NCBI GenBank assembly: GCA_033782935.1
Contig: JAWQEG010000286.1
Span: 1,315,501-1,379,500, forward strand
Direction of reading: 5' to 3'
Source of the DNA: Petrolisthes cinctipes
Lineage: Eukaryota; Arthropoda; Malacostraca; Decapoda; Porcellanidae
DNA length: 64,000 nt
Every line of letters starts with the position of its first letter. Position 1 is the first letter of the stretch. Of the stretch, positions 21,232 to 32,907 are shown piece by piece. Below the pieces are notes generated by a model, which saw only the letters and a list, made by a program, of their open reading frames with translations, searched no databases and was not told the origin of the DNA. The translations under genes and the position numbers were made by a program.

Positions 21232-22775
21232 CAAGGCCGCTTGAAGAGTAGGTCGTCCCACCGCGCAGGTAGGTAGAGCGTGATGACGTCACCGAGAAGA
21301 GTCTCTCGCTCCCTCACTCATAGATACCCTTTACAAACCCTGCCCAAAACTCGATCTTTTGCACATGTTACATGATATTTGATATTGTTGGGGGCAGATG
21401 GGATATGATGCAGCTTGTGACCATCATTCCTTATAGCATTTGTTTATGCAAGCACCAAAAGAGTAGCCTACCTTTTGATATGATAAATGTCTCTCTCTCT
21501 CTCTCTTGTGATCAGCTGTCAACTTTAAACTATTTCAAAGCTTAGTTGAAGAAAAATGGGGTACATACACTTGAGGTAGGCATTAATATTTTAATAAGGA
21601 AACAAATATAATACATAAATTACAGTACTAAGAGTAAGTTTGAACTTCATAATTTATCAAGTATACCATGTAGGATATATACAATACTTATTCATAAGTA
21701 GTACCATGCTTTGCTCTTTCACTGAATTATTATCTTAGTTTTGACATTTTGTTAGATATTTTCCTCTGTGAATTTCGCTTTCTGTTGAATATCCGTATCC
21801 TGAAAAATATGCGACAATGAACAAAAAACCTAATCACATCATCTGGTAAATCTACAAAATTTCTTATTTCACTTGCTAATGTTGTTACACATTTTGGTCC
21901 CTCTCTGAGTTCCTTATCTCTGTGATAACAAATAAACAGTCTTTCCATTTGTTTCAGTTGATCAAAAACAATATTGCTGGATATCTTTAACTTCCCTACT
22001 GTTCTAGAAATTGTGCCAATCTAGTCATCTGTGCCTAGGAAATTGTACTGTGGAAACTTTTTGACAAAATAACCCCCAATGTACCTCAGTCCTTCTGTTT
22101 CCATTGCCTTTTCTAATGTCTCTTCTTCTTCTTCTGTACTTATTGGAAGATAGTTCTCAATGTCTTCCATTTCACACAAGGAATTATTAAAATCAACTGA
22201 ACAGCCTTCCTGACGTTCATCCTTCGAACTCCTGTTACATCAACATGATTATGTGACACACATTCACTATTGACTTTCGTAGTATAATGTACAATAAACC
22301 CATAGTCAAGAAAATTGTTACGAATCAACTTCATCAAGTGAGGGGCATCTGCAAACACGTATATTTCCCTGTATTTAGCAGCTGGATTATTGAAAGAGGT
22401 ATGATCTACATTTACACTCAGATTGTTCCATAATCTTACATTTGTGGGACTGAGATCATTCACTATGGCTACTACTGGGTATCCAACTGCTTCTACCCTG
22501 CTAATTAAATCAAATGAAATATCCTTGTTCATATCCGTATAAAAAATATAGTATATTACCTGTTTCCATGGGCTAGTAAGGCCTCTTATCATTTATTTTG
22601 GGGGGCGTGTCGCGGGCTACTACTGAGTGTGAGTGAGAATACGTGGGTCTGATTAGGTGATGTGAGGTGAGGTGAGGGGAGTCACCAATCCTGTCTCTCT
22701 TCTGTCTGACGTCATGCGCGGGGTAGGACGAGTTTAGAGACAGACGCGGGAAGACCTACTCTTCAAGCGGCCTTG
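21232..22775 (-). mobile_element. P-like DNA element with TIRs and perfect 8-bp TSD, internally deleted
   Basis: Terminal inverted repeats of about 28 bp start CAAGGCCGCTTGAAGAGTAG (21232-21259 and 22748-22775, one mismatch). GAATGAAG flanks both ends (21224-21231 and 22776-22783), an exact 8-bp duplication as made by P elements. The interior encodes the middle and C-terminal parts of a P-type transposase on the minus strand with an in-frame stop, and lacks the THAP DNA-binding domain, so it is non-autonomous. Confidence 0.9.
21730..22592 (-). pseudogene. P-element/THAP9-type transposase fragment
   Basis: The segment from 22592 reads RGLTSPWKQVIYYIFYTDMN, VEAVGYPVVAIVNDLSPTN, NLSVNVD, then IYVFADAPHLMKLIRNNFLD, the standard catalytic-domain blocks of P-type transposases. 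After a gap and frame changes the C-terminal part follows: EGLRYIGGYFVKKFPQYNFL (about 22110), a TAG stop near 22024, then MERLFICYHRDKELREGPKC and IRNFVDLPDDVIRFFVHCRI. The N-terminal THAP and coiled-coil regions are absent. It is a dead copy that could at best be mobilised in trans. Confidence 0.85.
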
Positions 22776-22823
22776 GAATGAAGCATACACTGTGAACGGT
22801 ATCGAATCACCAATAGTTTAAAG

Positions 22824-23250
22824 CAGGGTTCTTCAAACTTTTTCAGTCGTGACCCAGTTTTTACTATGACATCATTCTCGCGACCCATACAGAAAGATCT
22901 TTTACAAATGACTAGAATTATCAACCTAAGAAAATACAAGGCCAGAAACTGAAACACAATAATTATGATTACAAGGCATTCTAAACAGAATTATAAACAT
23001 TGCCTCACCTACCCCTCCCCCTCTCTCTCACTCTCTCTCAAAAAGGCTAATATTTGTGCAATGATTTTGTTTTATTGGTAATCAAATATATGAATTTTCA
23101 ATTATAAAAGATGTTAGGTGGATTCATGTATGAACTTCATATTTATTTTATTGTCACGAACATTATTATTCTATTTTATTCATGTATTTATTTTTGTGAG
23201 CCTGCGACCCAGTTTGGAGGAATTCGGGACCCGTAGTTTGAAGAACCCGG
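22824..23250. mobile_element. hAT-like MITE with 8-bp TSD
   Basis: Ends pair as CAGGGTTCTTCAAACT and CCGGGTTCTTCAAACT (22824-22839 and 23235-23250). GTTTAAAG duplicates flank it (22816-22823 and 23251-23258). It is 427 bp without coding capacity. An 8-bp duplication and CAGGG-type ends fit the hAT group. Confidence 0.88.
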
Positions 23251-23276
23251 GTTTAAAGAAGTGCATTAACGTAGGT

Positions 23277-23960
23277 CAGTGGTTCTTAACCAGGGGTGCT
23301 CGCACCCCTAGGTGGTGCGAGGCCGGTTCCTAGGGGGTGCGAGGATAGGCATAATTAAAGCAAATTATATTTTTATATACGCATGTTATTTTTTTCTGCA
23401 AAAAAAAATAATCTTTTTGCTACAGCAGTGTTTTGAGCTAGAGAAAAACCTACACCTAATTTCCTAATGAAGTGCCAACGTTGCAACAGACTCGAGTAAA
23501 TATGTATGTGATTCGGAGGGACGAGGGAGGGAGGACACGTATAGGTGACACATAGGGAGGGAGGACATGTAGGTGACACAGAGGGAGGGAGGTTATCGTC
23601 ACCACCCTCCCGCACCATTAACACACAGTCATCTGTTTGAGTGATTTATGGTTTCCCTGTTTTAATAACTTTTTCTTATTGATACATATACAGTAGGGTG
23701 GAGGATTGGTTGTGAATCATTTCTGATTTTGCTTTCTTCACATGTATTTAAATGGTCGGTTTATATAACATAAATCATTACTGTAGCGGTGTAGCCATTA
23801 CAATACTTTCATGGAATGTATTGTGATGGCTACAAATGTACTTATTAAAACCACGTATTTCAGTTTTAGTATTTTTTTTTTCAGCAATAGAGGGGTGCGA
23901 GAACTGACTGCTGATTTGAAAGGGGTGCATATATTGAAAAAGGTTAATTAAGAACCACTG
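23277..23960. mobile_element. Second hAT-like non-autonomous element with 8-bp TSD
   Basis: Ends pair as CAGTGGTTCTTAACC and CAGTGGTTCTTAATTAACC. ACGTAGGT flanks both sides (23269-23276 and 23961-23968). It is 684 bp. Subterminal GGGGTGC(G/A) motifs recur at both ends (about 23294-23342 and 23892-23930), as expected for transposase-binding repeats. No transposase is encoded. Confidence 0.88.
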
Positions 23961-24211
23961 ACGTAGGTGGATATAGGAGAGAAGAAATGTGATGATTTGA
24001 GGCGAGGGTGAGGGGGAAGAGGGTAAGAAAAATGAAGGTGATTAATTGAGAAGTAATAACAAGCAATTATAATTAGAATATCTGTTACATTATATCCTTT
24101 AGATAAAGGCACTGTCTTTTGTTCACCATCGTAGTGGGATAGACTACTGATTATATATTATCCTTTGGATATTAGACATCTATCCCTGTATTCCTTTTAT
24201 CCTTCGTACTT

Positions 24212-24422
24212 GCCCCGTAGGGGAGGTATTGCCTGTAATGATGTGGGCAATACTTTAAGGGCTTTGGCCCCAGCCATTAGCTTACAGTTCTTCAACTGTC
24301 CCTCCTTTCTTCCTATTTCCTTCTTGCTTGCTGTCACAGCTAGTGGCTGGGGCCGAAGGGGCGCCCAAACCCTTAAAGTATTGCCCACATCACTAATGCA
24401 GGCAATACCCCCCTACGGGGTC
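24212..24422. repeat. Fold-back repeat with CCCCGTAGGGG ends
   Basis: 24213-24275 (CCCCGTAGGGGAGGTATTGC, GATGTGGGCAATACTTTAAG, GGCCCCAGCCA) is the inverted match of about 24340-24422. CCCCGTAGGGG-headed repeats of this kind are widespread in decapod transcripts and genomes, which supports the host inference. Confidence 0.8.
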
Positions 24423-25070
24423 AATTTGTAGAGAATTTAGAAAACAACTAGAGATTTATGGGGAAAGATATATAAATTAATTAGAATAAAAGTGTAGGTA
24501 GATATGCATTCTTGACGGGATTATCCCAGCCACAGCATTTCGCCTTCATAAATCTGAAGGACTATAAGTTTCATGCATTGCCATTTGCCAGTCTGGTGCT
24601 AGTCAGAATGTTAACTTGTTAAACCCATTTGCAGGAAAGAGAAATATATTATATCTTTCTTTTTAAGTTACTTATAGGTAATTTTTATTAAAATCTGTTT
24701 CGATATACATTATCTTACTTTTATCTAGTTCCAGCATCACTGCGCAGAACACCATATGACACAATAAGGACTACAAGGACAGTAATGGTGATCAACGTGA
24801 TGCTCATGGATCTCTCTATAGGTTACTGAACACAGTGTTTTATGTTCAACTTCAGAATTATGTTCTCAGCATGACAATGATAGGCAAAGATAATGAAAAC
24901 AATATAAAGAAATTATGTTTTATTATACGACAAATATTCAACTGCATAGCTATTGCTACTCCATCATTTAGCTAAATATCTTTGTTAGATTGGCGTACTT
25001 CATGAATAAAAAATTATCTCAAAAACTGAAAGAAAAATTACAAAGGCTAAGTTGTTTCTTTCTATGGAGC
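24423..25070. other. Intergenic, no gene recognised
   Basis: AT-rich unique-looking sequence upstream of the histone H2A gene; the last 50 bp (GAAACAACTTAGCC region, about 25020-25070) start the block duplicated at 44890-44960. Confidence 0.6.
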
Positions 25071-25112
25071 GAGAGGATCACGAGACACCGTCCGACCCTC
25101 GCGCTCCTCCTT

Positions 25113-25160
25113 GATTGGTCAAAATAGGGTGTCTCGGAGTCTACAGCCTCTATTTATATT
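25113..25160 (+). promoter_or_regulatory. Histone H2A promoter: inverted CCAAT box and TATA box
   Basis: TTGATTGGTCAAAATAGGGT (25111-25130) contains an inverted CCAAT box and is shared with the H2B promoters. CTATTTATATTTTG (about 25150) is a TATA box about 70 bp before the ATG. The downstream H2A copy lacks this TATA box. Confidence 0.75.
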
Positions 25161-25189
25161 TTGTTAGAGCGAAATTTCATTTGTGTTAA

Positions 25190-25594
<405 letters not shown>

Positions 25595-25649
25595 GGTTGC
25601 TCTCTGTCCCCAGAAGCCTCCTTTCCTCCTCTTCCCAACTTATAGATCC

Positions 25650-25666
25650 GGCTCCTTAATGGAGCC
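25650..25666 (+). terminator. Histone-type 3' stem-loop of H2A
   Basis: GGCTCC TTAAT GGAGCC: a 6-bp stem but a five-base loop. A purine-rich AAAGAG follows at about 25680 as a candidate downstream element for U7 snRNP. Confidence 0.8.
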
Positions 25667-26802
25667 ACACTTGCCTTCACAAAGAGTTTGATAATAGACA
25701 AGCTATTTATTGGATTACATTTCCTATTATTGACTTAGGCTTTCATGTAAGGTCGGCGACAATAGTCGTCTTCTCACTCAGCTCTTCTTGTACGAGTCTG
25801 GTTAACTAAGGCTTCTATTGCCATGGCTTAGCAGCCGACTGTACAGATCTGTAGTAAGAACATTACAGATTAACTGAAAAAGAAGGGTCGGTGTTAATAT
25901 TTGCCACGATTGAATTATGGGTACAAAGATAAAGGTTTTACCATTCTGCGCCCAAATGTGTGTCTTGCAAAATTCCTGTAGATGCGAGTGGGAGTGATTT
26001 GCTTCGAAATAATATGCACGATATTACATAAGTAGTGCATGTGATAGGTGAAGGTTTTAGTGTATGTAATGAATTAAGTTGAAATAAAAATTATGCACTA
26101 CAATAAAGAAATATAGCGCTAGTGTGTATGAAATATGAAGGTGTTGTGTATATTAGTAGGCAATAGGTATATAGACGTGCATGTCGACATTCTATTCCAG
26201 AGCGAAGGTAATGATAAATATGGGCTTATTCATTCGAGGAAATTAAGCCATATAAAATCTGTAGTGAGTGTGGTTACAAAAGCCCAACTTACTAATACCT
26301 ACACACAAACACTCTTAAGCACAAATCAATTTATACATACACACAAAACCTCTCTTAAATACAAGCACATTAATACTTACACAAATAAACAATCTTAATA
26401 ACACACACTAACGCTTGTATACACGCCAAACCCCACTCTTACGCTAATCCCTACAAACACACACATATTCCTACACGTGCACACACCATCTCTGTTCATT
26501 TATTTATCGAATGCAGCCCACTCCTCCTCAAGTGTCACTAACCTAGGAAAAATAAAAGGAGGAACTACAAAAGTATCATTGAGGATAGGCAATCTCTCCT
26601 AAAAAAAGTCCGATCCGACTCGATGGTAATGAGGTACCTTCCATACTTTGTTTCTACTTCGTCTACCGCACGCCCCGGGGCTTATTGCACCTCGACACCT
26701 ACAAAGCTCGTCTGACATAGCACCACAAAAAAGATAACCAGCATTAATGCATGGCCACACTCAATTTTGTCCATAACAGTTCCCTTAAGTCTAAAATGTT
26801 GT
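25667..26802. other. Intergenic spacer between H2A and H2B, no gene
   Basis: AT-rich, with an ACACAC-rich stretch at 26280-26480. It is duplicated in inverted form at 42583-43907. Confidence 0.7.
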
Positions 26803-26819
26803 GGCTCCTAACAGGAGCC
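26803..26819 (-). terminator. Histone-type 3' stem-loop of H2B
   Basis: On the minus strand GGCTCC TGTTA GGAGCC, about 37 bp after the stop, with a five-base loop. Confidence 0.8.
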
Positions 26820-26855
26820 GATTGTTGACCAAATGATTCTGGAGAGTGCACCACT

Positions 26856-27227
26856 TTATTTGGAGGAGGTGTACTTGGTGACAGCCTTGGTGCCCTCAGA
26901 CACGGCGTGCTTGGCAAGCTCACCGGGGAGCAGGAGCCTGACGGCGGTCTGAATCTCCCGACTGGTGATGGTGGACCGCTTGTTGTAGTGTGCCAGGCGA
27001 GAGGCCTCGGCGGCGATTCTCTCAAAGATGTCGTTCACGAAAGAGTTCATGATCGACATTGCCTTAGAGGAAACACCAGTGTCAGGGTGGACCTGCTTCA
27101 GTACCTTGTAAATGTAGATGCTGTAACTTTCCTTCCTCTTGCGCTTCTTTTTCTTGCCTCCTTTAGCAATGGCCTTCTGGGCCTTGCCAGCCTTCTTGGC
27201 AGCCTTTCCAGAAGTCTTAGGTGGCAT
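26856..27227 (-). CDS. H2B: Histone H2B (upstream copy)
   Basis: Intronless, 123 residues, full length. The lysine-rich N-terminus ([20 protein letters not shown]) is followed by [20 protein letters not shown], the H2B signature, then [40 protein letters not shown] and the C-terminal helix ending AVTKYTSSK, which includes the usual ubiquitinated lysine region. It pairs with H2A. It differs from the downstream copy (42158-42529) by one residue, Ile instead of Val in the N-terminal tail. A TATA box and a CCAAT-type box lie upstream on the minus strand. Confidence 0.98.
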   Translation of the reverse strand: MPPKTSGKAAKKAGKAQKAIAKGGKKKKRKRKESYSIYIYKVLKQVHPDTGVSSKAMSIMNSFVNDIFERIAAEASRLAHYNKRSTITSREIQTAVRLLLPGELAKHAVSEGTKAVTKYTSSK

Positions 27228-27280
27228 GTCTACTTAGTATAGTTGGTAGTCGAACAGATATTTTCTCACCACATTTTCAT

Positions 27281-27343
27281 ATTTATATTGAACGTGAAGA
27301 TCACGGGCGACCACTAGCCCCGCTCGCTCCTCGTGGATTGGTC
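27281..27343 (-). promoter_or_regulatory. H2B promoter: TATA box and CCAAT box
   Basis: Minus strand: CAATATAAATATG (TATA at 27281-27290) and ACCTAATTTTGACCAATCCA (CCAAT at about 27337-27341). The GAGGCACC...TTTTGACCAATC block also occurs near both H2A genes, in opposite orientation relative to the gene. Confidence 0.75.
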
Positions 27344-27594
27344 AAAATTAGGTGCCTCTGATAGTCATCTCCTAACAAAGAATAACCTAGCAATAAATCT
27401 AATTGCAAAACATAATTCTAGGCGATACAATTTTTATTACAAAACAATAATGATGTCGGCAAAGGTTTGTATAGATTTTACGAAAATTATATACTTGTCC
27501 AAATTTCCCGAAATATTTTACTCAACATACAAAAACGACTGCAGACAAAATCATTAGAAAATAACATGTAATCTATATACTGTATAGTAGATAA

Positions 27595-27880
27595 TTACAG
27601 GAACCCCCAAGACTTCTGGGATCCGATAAAGAGAATGAGAGGTACTACAAACATTTCTTCTCCATATATAACAGATGGAAGCAATAAAAACATAAATGAA
27701 ATATACTGTATGATGGTAAAGAAAATCAACAAAGATTTACAGCTATATGGGAAAGCATTTTTAGAATATCGGAGGAGGAAAATGAGGACTTTGACCACGA
27801 AAATTATAAAAGAAGCAATATGGGAAGGCATACCAATAGAATATAACAAAAATGGCACAACTTACAACCACTGCGACTAA
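27595..27880 (+). pseudogene. LINE protein linker fragment
   Basis: Reads NPQDFWDPIKRMRGTTNISS then PYITDGSNKNIN, ending in an EEENEDFDHEN-type stretch in a shifted frame. This is the region between endonuclease and RT in LINEs and matches the style of the LINE at 30340-31862. It is duplicated in inverted form at 41557-41790, so it was already there when the H2A/H2B unit was copied. Confidence 0.6.
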
Positions 27881-28500
27881 CCTACCTACTACAAGAACTA
27901 ACCACTATCATCCAAATTCTCTTAGTAAATGCATTCAATATTTCCAATACCAGGGTACCCAATAATAACGTCAGTAAGTCTAAGTAAAGAATAGTGATTT
28001 AAAATACAACGCACACCAAACAAACCACCAAGATGGACCCATAACGAAAAATATCCCTACACGAAAAAGTGCAGAAGAACCGACACGAATGAAACAACCC
28101 GAATCATCCTAGTAATGCCAATACTCACAATACTGTAGTCTAAATTCATAAAAATAACAATGGTTTTAGACTTGAAAGGTGAGACCATCTGTAACAATAA
28201 CACAATGGGTACTAGTAACAATGTTACTAATTAATGCCATATGTCTATCGGACCAGCTTGTATAAGCATCATCGATCATGCAGGGTAATTAATACACAGA
28301 AACAGTAACAACCCCTACACCTCCATTATACAGTCACGTGCAAATATTCAGAACTGCACAAACTGTAAGTAAAAAAAAAATAACCAGCTTATGTAAGTGA
28401 GCTAATCACCAATTAGGTAAGGAACCCAGAGTAAAATAAAGAACCAAATAATTTAATATTGAGGATAGGTAGTCTATGTAGTCTCTCCTAAAAGAATAAT
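27881..28500. other. Intergenic, no gene recognised
   Basis: AT-rich sequence between the H2A/H2B unit and H4, outside the duplicated block. No long ORF or repeat structure is seen. Confidence 0.6.
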
Positions 28501-28504
28501 TTGT

Positions 28505-28521
28505 GGACCCCAGAGGGGTCC
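28505..28521 (-). terminator. Histone-type 3' stem-loop of H4
   Basis: Minus strand GGACCC CTCTG GGGTCC, 64 bp after the stop. The loop is five bases, or three if the C-G closes, unlike the usual four. Confidence 0.7.
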
Positions 28522-28585
28522 GTTGTTCTGAGTGTGACCAGCAGTGGTGGATGGTTGTTGTCAGATAAGCACACGATTGGGGCAC

Positions 28586-29708
<1,123 letters not shown>

Positions 29709-29737
29709 ACCAACCTACAGTGCATCAGTACCATTTC

Positions 29738-29753
29738 GGCCCTCTTCAGGGCC
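29738..29753 (+). terminator. Histone 3' stem-loop of H3, canonical
   Basis: GGCCCT CTTC AGGGCC: 6-bp stem with four-base loop, the only canonical one in the window. ATAAAGAGATG at about 29769 is the candidate downstream element. Confidence 0.88.
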
Positions 29754-29759
29754 CAAACT

Positions 29760-30340
29760 TTACCTTCATAAAGAGATGTATTGTAGACAGTAATGTCTGG
29801 TTGTGGACAATACCAAATTATATCTGTATTTTTCTAGTAGTTAGGTAGTGTCACGGTAGTCGATGTTATTTACAATATGCGTTCTAGATGAAATAGTTGG
29901 CATTGAGTTAACTCGTTTTCTCTTGTTAATGGGTTTTCTTTCCATGTGGCACGCAGTATGCTCTGTAAAATCTGTATGGCTGCTTTTCTTCATTTATACA
30001 TCAGAATAGTATTGAGTAACCATATTGTGATTATCAAAAATAGGTGGTAATTACTCATTTTAGTTGTTATGCATGGATACTTTACAGTTTGGATGCTTTA
30101 GCAAATAGGTTTCTGTCGTTGATATTGTGGAATGGATGCTATATTTTGTAATTTGCACTTAATCATAAATATTATTTAGATTAAGGCCGCAGCAGTTTAA
30201 GCACAGGTAAAAAATTGCAAGTTTGATTACTTATATATAATCCCTTTTGTCTTCATTAATGATATGTACAAAAACTATCCAAGCACCCTATACCACCTAA
30301 AATAATACTACAACATCTTATTGCATCATTATTTTTGTTT
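29760..30340. other. Intergenic, no gene recognised
   Basis: AT-rich sequence after H3; no ORF or clear repeat. Confidence 0.6.
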
Positions 30341-31862
30341 ATCTAGCTCTGATTACAAGATACATGCACTAATTAAGCCAATTTCAGTTATCTGTCGGCC
30401 ATATTGTTGTTGTCAGCTGACTACCAAGTCTGCACGGCTTCGTATCCATTTGACCGACAAAAAACAGCATAGGGCAAGCTTCGTGTCGCTTGGACACGAC
30501 ATTAGTAACAACAATACAGTAGGAAACTCTCTCTATACAATAATAAATTCGGGCAAAATAATTCATTTTATTGGACACAAACGCTTGAAAATTCCAGACA
30601 GAGTGTTTTGCAATAAAAAGTCTTTCTTAAATCTGCAGCAAGGACCATTGACACCAAGTGACCATGTTCCCATTATAATGAGATTGTCTACCAGCCCCAA
30701 TACAAGAAAGATACAAGATGACAAATGCTAATTGGACAGGATACAACGCAGATCTAGAATAATTAATACCTATTAACTTAAATAACAAAAATATAGAGGA
30801 AATAGACAAGGAACTCGAATATTTTCACGAGGAAATAATAAAAGCAATGAAAAACAACATACCTATGACAAAATACAAAACTTTACCCCACCCACCTATT
30901 AATGAAGAAATCAGATACAGTATATTTAAACACAGTTTATTAATTAACTTCATTAGAACTGAGGAATGGAACAGAATGATAGAGAACATAAATGAAGCTG
31001 AGGATTCTAAAACCTTCTAGAAACAAATAAACCAATTAGAAGGGAAAGAAAAAAACATAACTCCTTATGTAAAAGATACAAATGGAAACAAGATTTACGA
31101 AGATGAAAAAATGGAAAAAGCATTCAGAAATATTTGGTATTGAAAATCACTGAAATAATGAAAATTTTGACGAAGAACATGAAAATACTATTAATGAATG
31201 GATGCAAGACAAAATTAATGATATAACTCCAACAGAATTAATTAACTTAGACAGAATACCAAATGAAGATAAAATTACTGAGAGAACTACTACACAACTT
31301 GAGAAAATTCAAAGAAAAACACCAGGGCTAACAAAGACCAATAGAAATGTACTAATGAATCTACCACAACAAGGAATTGATACATTATTAAAAATAAATA
31401 ATGATTCATTATCAGCTGGATATTTTCCAGACGATCTAAAAAAGACCAAAATGATTTTCAGCCCTAAAGCAGGAAAAGATAGCAAAGAAATAATGAATTA
31501 TAGACCGATATTCTTAGTGGAAGTGACTGAAAAATTACTTGAGAAATTTATCAACAGTAGATTACTTACATATTTAGAAAATAATAACATACTTAACAAC
31601 AGACAGCATGGGTTCAGAAAAAAAACAGAGGAACACACACAGTTTTAGCAATTGTAACAGACACTGTAGTAAGAGCAAAATCAAATAATGGCCAAGTGAA
31701 CCTAATACTAAGAGACATTAAAAAAGCATTCGATAAGGTCTGGCATATAGGATTAAAATATAAGATATTAAGGACAACATTACCACCATACATGAAACAA
31801 ATACTATGTGATTACTTAACTGACAGACAAATATACATCCAAATAGGACAGTACTTAGGTCT
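30341..31862 (+). mobile_element. LINE fragment (endonuclease end to mid reverse transcriptase), decayed
   Basis: 30345-30720 encodes the end of an AP-type endonuclease (GNSLYTIINSGKIIHFIG, RVFCNKKSFLNL, LTPSDHVPI with SDH). A frameshifted linker follows. 31202-31640 and on to 31862 encodes RT: FPDDLKKTKMIFSPKAGKDS, NYRPIFLVEVTEKLLEKFIN, NNRQHGFRKK, then AFDKVW (first catalytic Asp, about 31725). It breaks off at 31862 before the FADD motif. The AT-rich, frameshifted state shows it is dead. The motif style fits the Jockey/CR1 side of LINEs; the clade is not certain. Confidence 0.75.
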
Positions 31863-31930
31863 ATTAATTACGTGAGATGGGAGATGATTCCACTCTTGGA
31901 TGCTGCGGGGAAAGAATGAGTGCCTAAATT

Positions 31931-32305
31931 AGTGCATTTGTCGTGGCTTCTAGCCGCTTAAATTGTATTTATTGGTTGTGAAACCAGCACAGCTGATTTG
32001 CTATAGAATAGGCCCCTTTACAAGCCCAGGCCCCGTATAGGCATAATCTGGGTTGGAAGGGTCAATTCCGTGACGTTCATCAGAAGTAAATAAAATTCAA
32101 ATCTGGCGCTGTACTGATAGTGGAGCCACCTGGTGGTGGTGAGGTGAGGTATTAAGCCCCTCCTCCGCTGAATACCGCTCGCCCACTCCAATGAGAAAGA
32201 AGTGAGTGCCTGCCGCATCGGGAGGTGGGTGGGACAGTAGAAGCTGTGCTGGTTTCACAACCAATAAATACAATTTAAGCGGCTAGAAGCCGCGACAAAT
32301 GCACT
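31931..32305. repeat. Fold-back element with 64-bp arms containing a copy of the DIRS 5' end
   Basis: 31931-31994 and 32242-32305 are inverted copies (AGTGCATTTGTCG...CAGCACAGCT). The interior (about 31980-32205) matches, inverted, the 5' terminal region of the DIRS-like element at 39960-40175, including the GCCACCTGGTGGTG motif. It lies immediately outside the right end of that DIRS-like element. Confidence 0.7.
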
Positions 32306-32306
32306 A

Positions 32307-32344
32307 TTATTGGTATAGTGAAACCAGCACAGCTGATTTGCTAT
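32307..32344 (+). repeat. DIRS inverted terminal repeat, 3' side
   Basis: TTATTGGTATAGTGAAACCA then GCACAGCTGATTTGCTAT; inverted match of 40143-40180. Confidence 0.8.
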
Positions 32345-32907
32345 GCATGCGATGCGGTAGGTGGGAGGTGAGGTGGAGGCAATCACGTGCTAGTTAAGAG
32401 TGGTTGAGAGCGGAGGGCAGGAAAGATAACCGAGCCCGGTGAGGCAGCAGCTAACGCCCCTCCCGACACTGGCTAGGTGAATAGCCGTGGTCGGGGAGAA
32501 GTAGCTTATACCATATAACCGTAGACCATTCTGTTATAGACCAGAATTGTTACACATAAAGTCTTTATAGGCAGACTCGAGGGCTCGGGCCTAGGAGAGG
32601 AGGGGGGAGGTGCCCATGGCAACCCCCCCCCCCCCCCTTATTCAAGTCTTCTGAGTTAGGGCTATGGCCCTCGCTCAGGTAATGTGATCCCGAGGGGATG
32701 AAGGAGGACACTAGGATCCAGATATCCTGTGTAATAATATCTCCTGTCACTCATCGTAGTAAAGTAATTGTTTGGAAAATGAATACACAAGAATTCCGTA
32801 ACAATGTAATTTATTTTAGTCTCTCTCACCATATGTACACGTAAAGAATGAGGATGAGTATGAAGCTGTACAAGATGTGGATGAGGTATGGGATGATGTG
32901 ACGGGAC
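32345..32907 (-). other. DIRS 3' untranslated region
   Basis: It lies between the recombinase stop and the terminal repeat; it includes a C-run (32626-32637) and no ORF that can be supported. Confidence 0.55.

Noticed and set aside
23373..23624. 83-residue ORF with CPPSL repeats
   Set aside because: It comes from short GGGAGGGAGGAC tandem repeats inside a non-autonomous hAT-like element.
24165..24431. 88-residue ORF in the CCCCGTAGGGG region
   Set aside because: It lies within a non-coding fold-back repeat and has an overlapping antisense frame with mirrored content.
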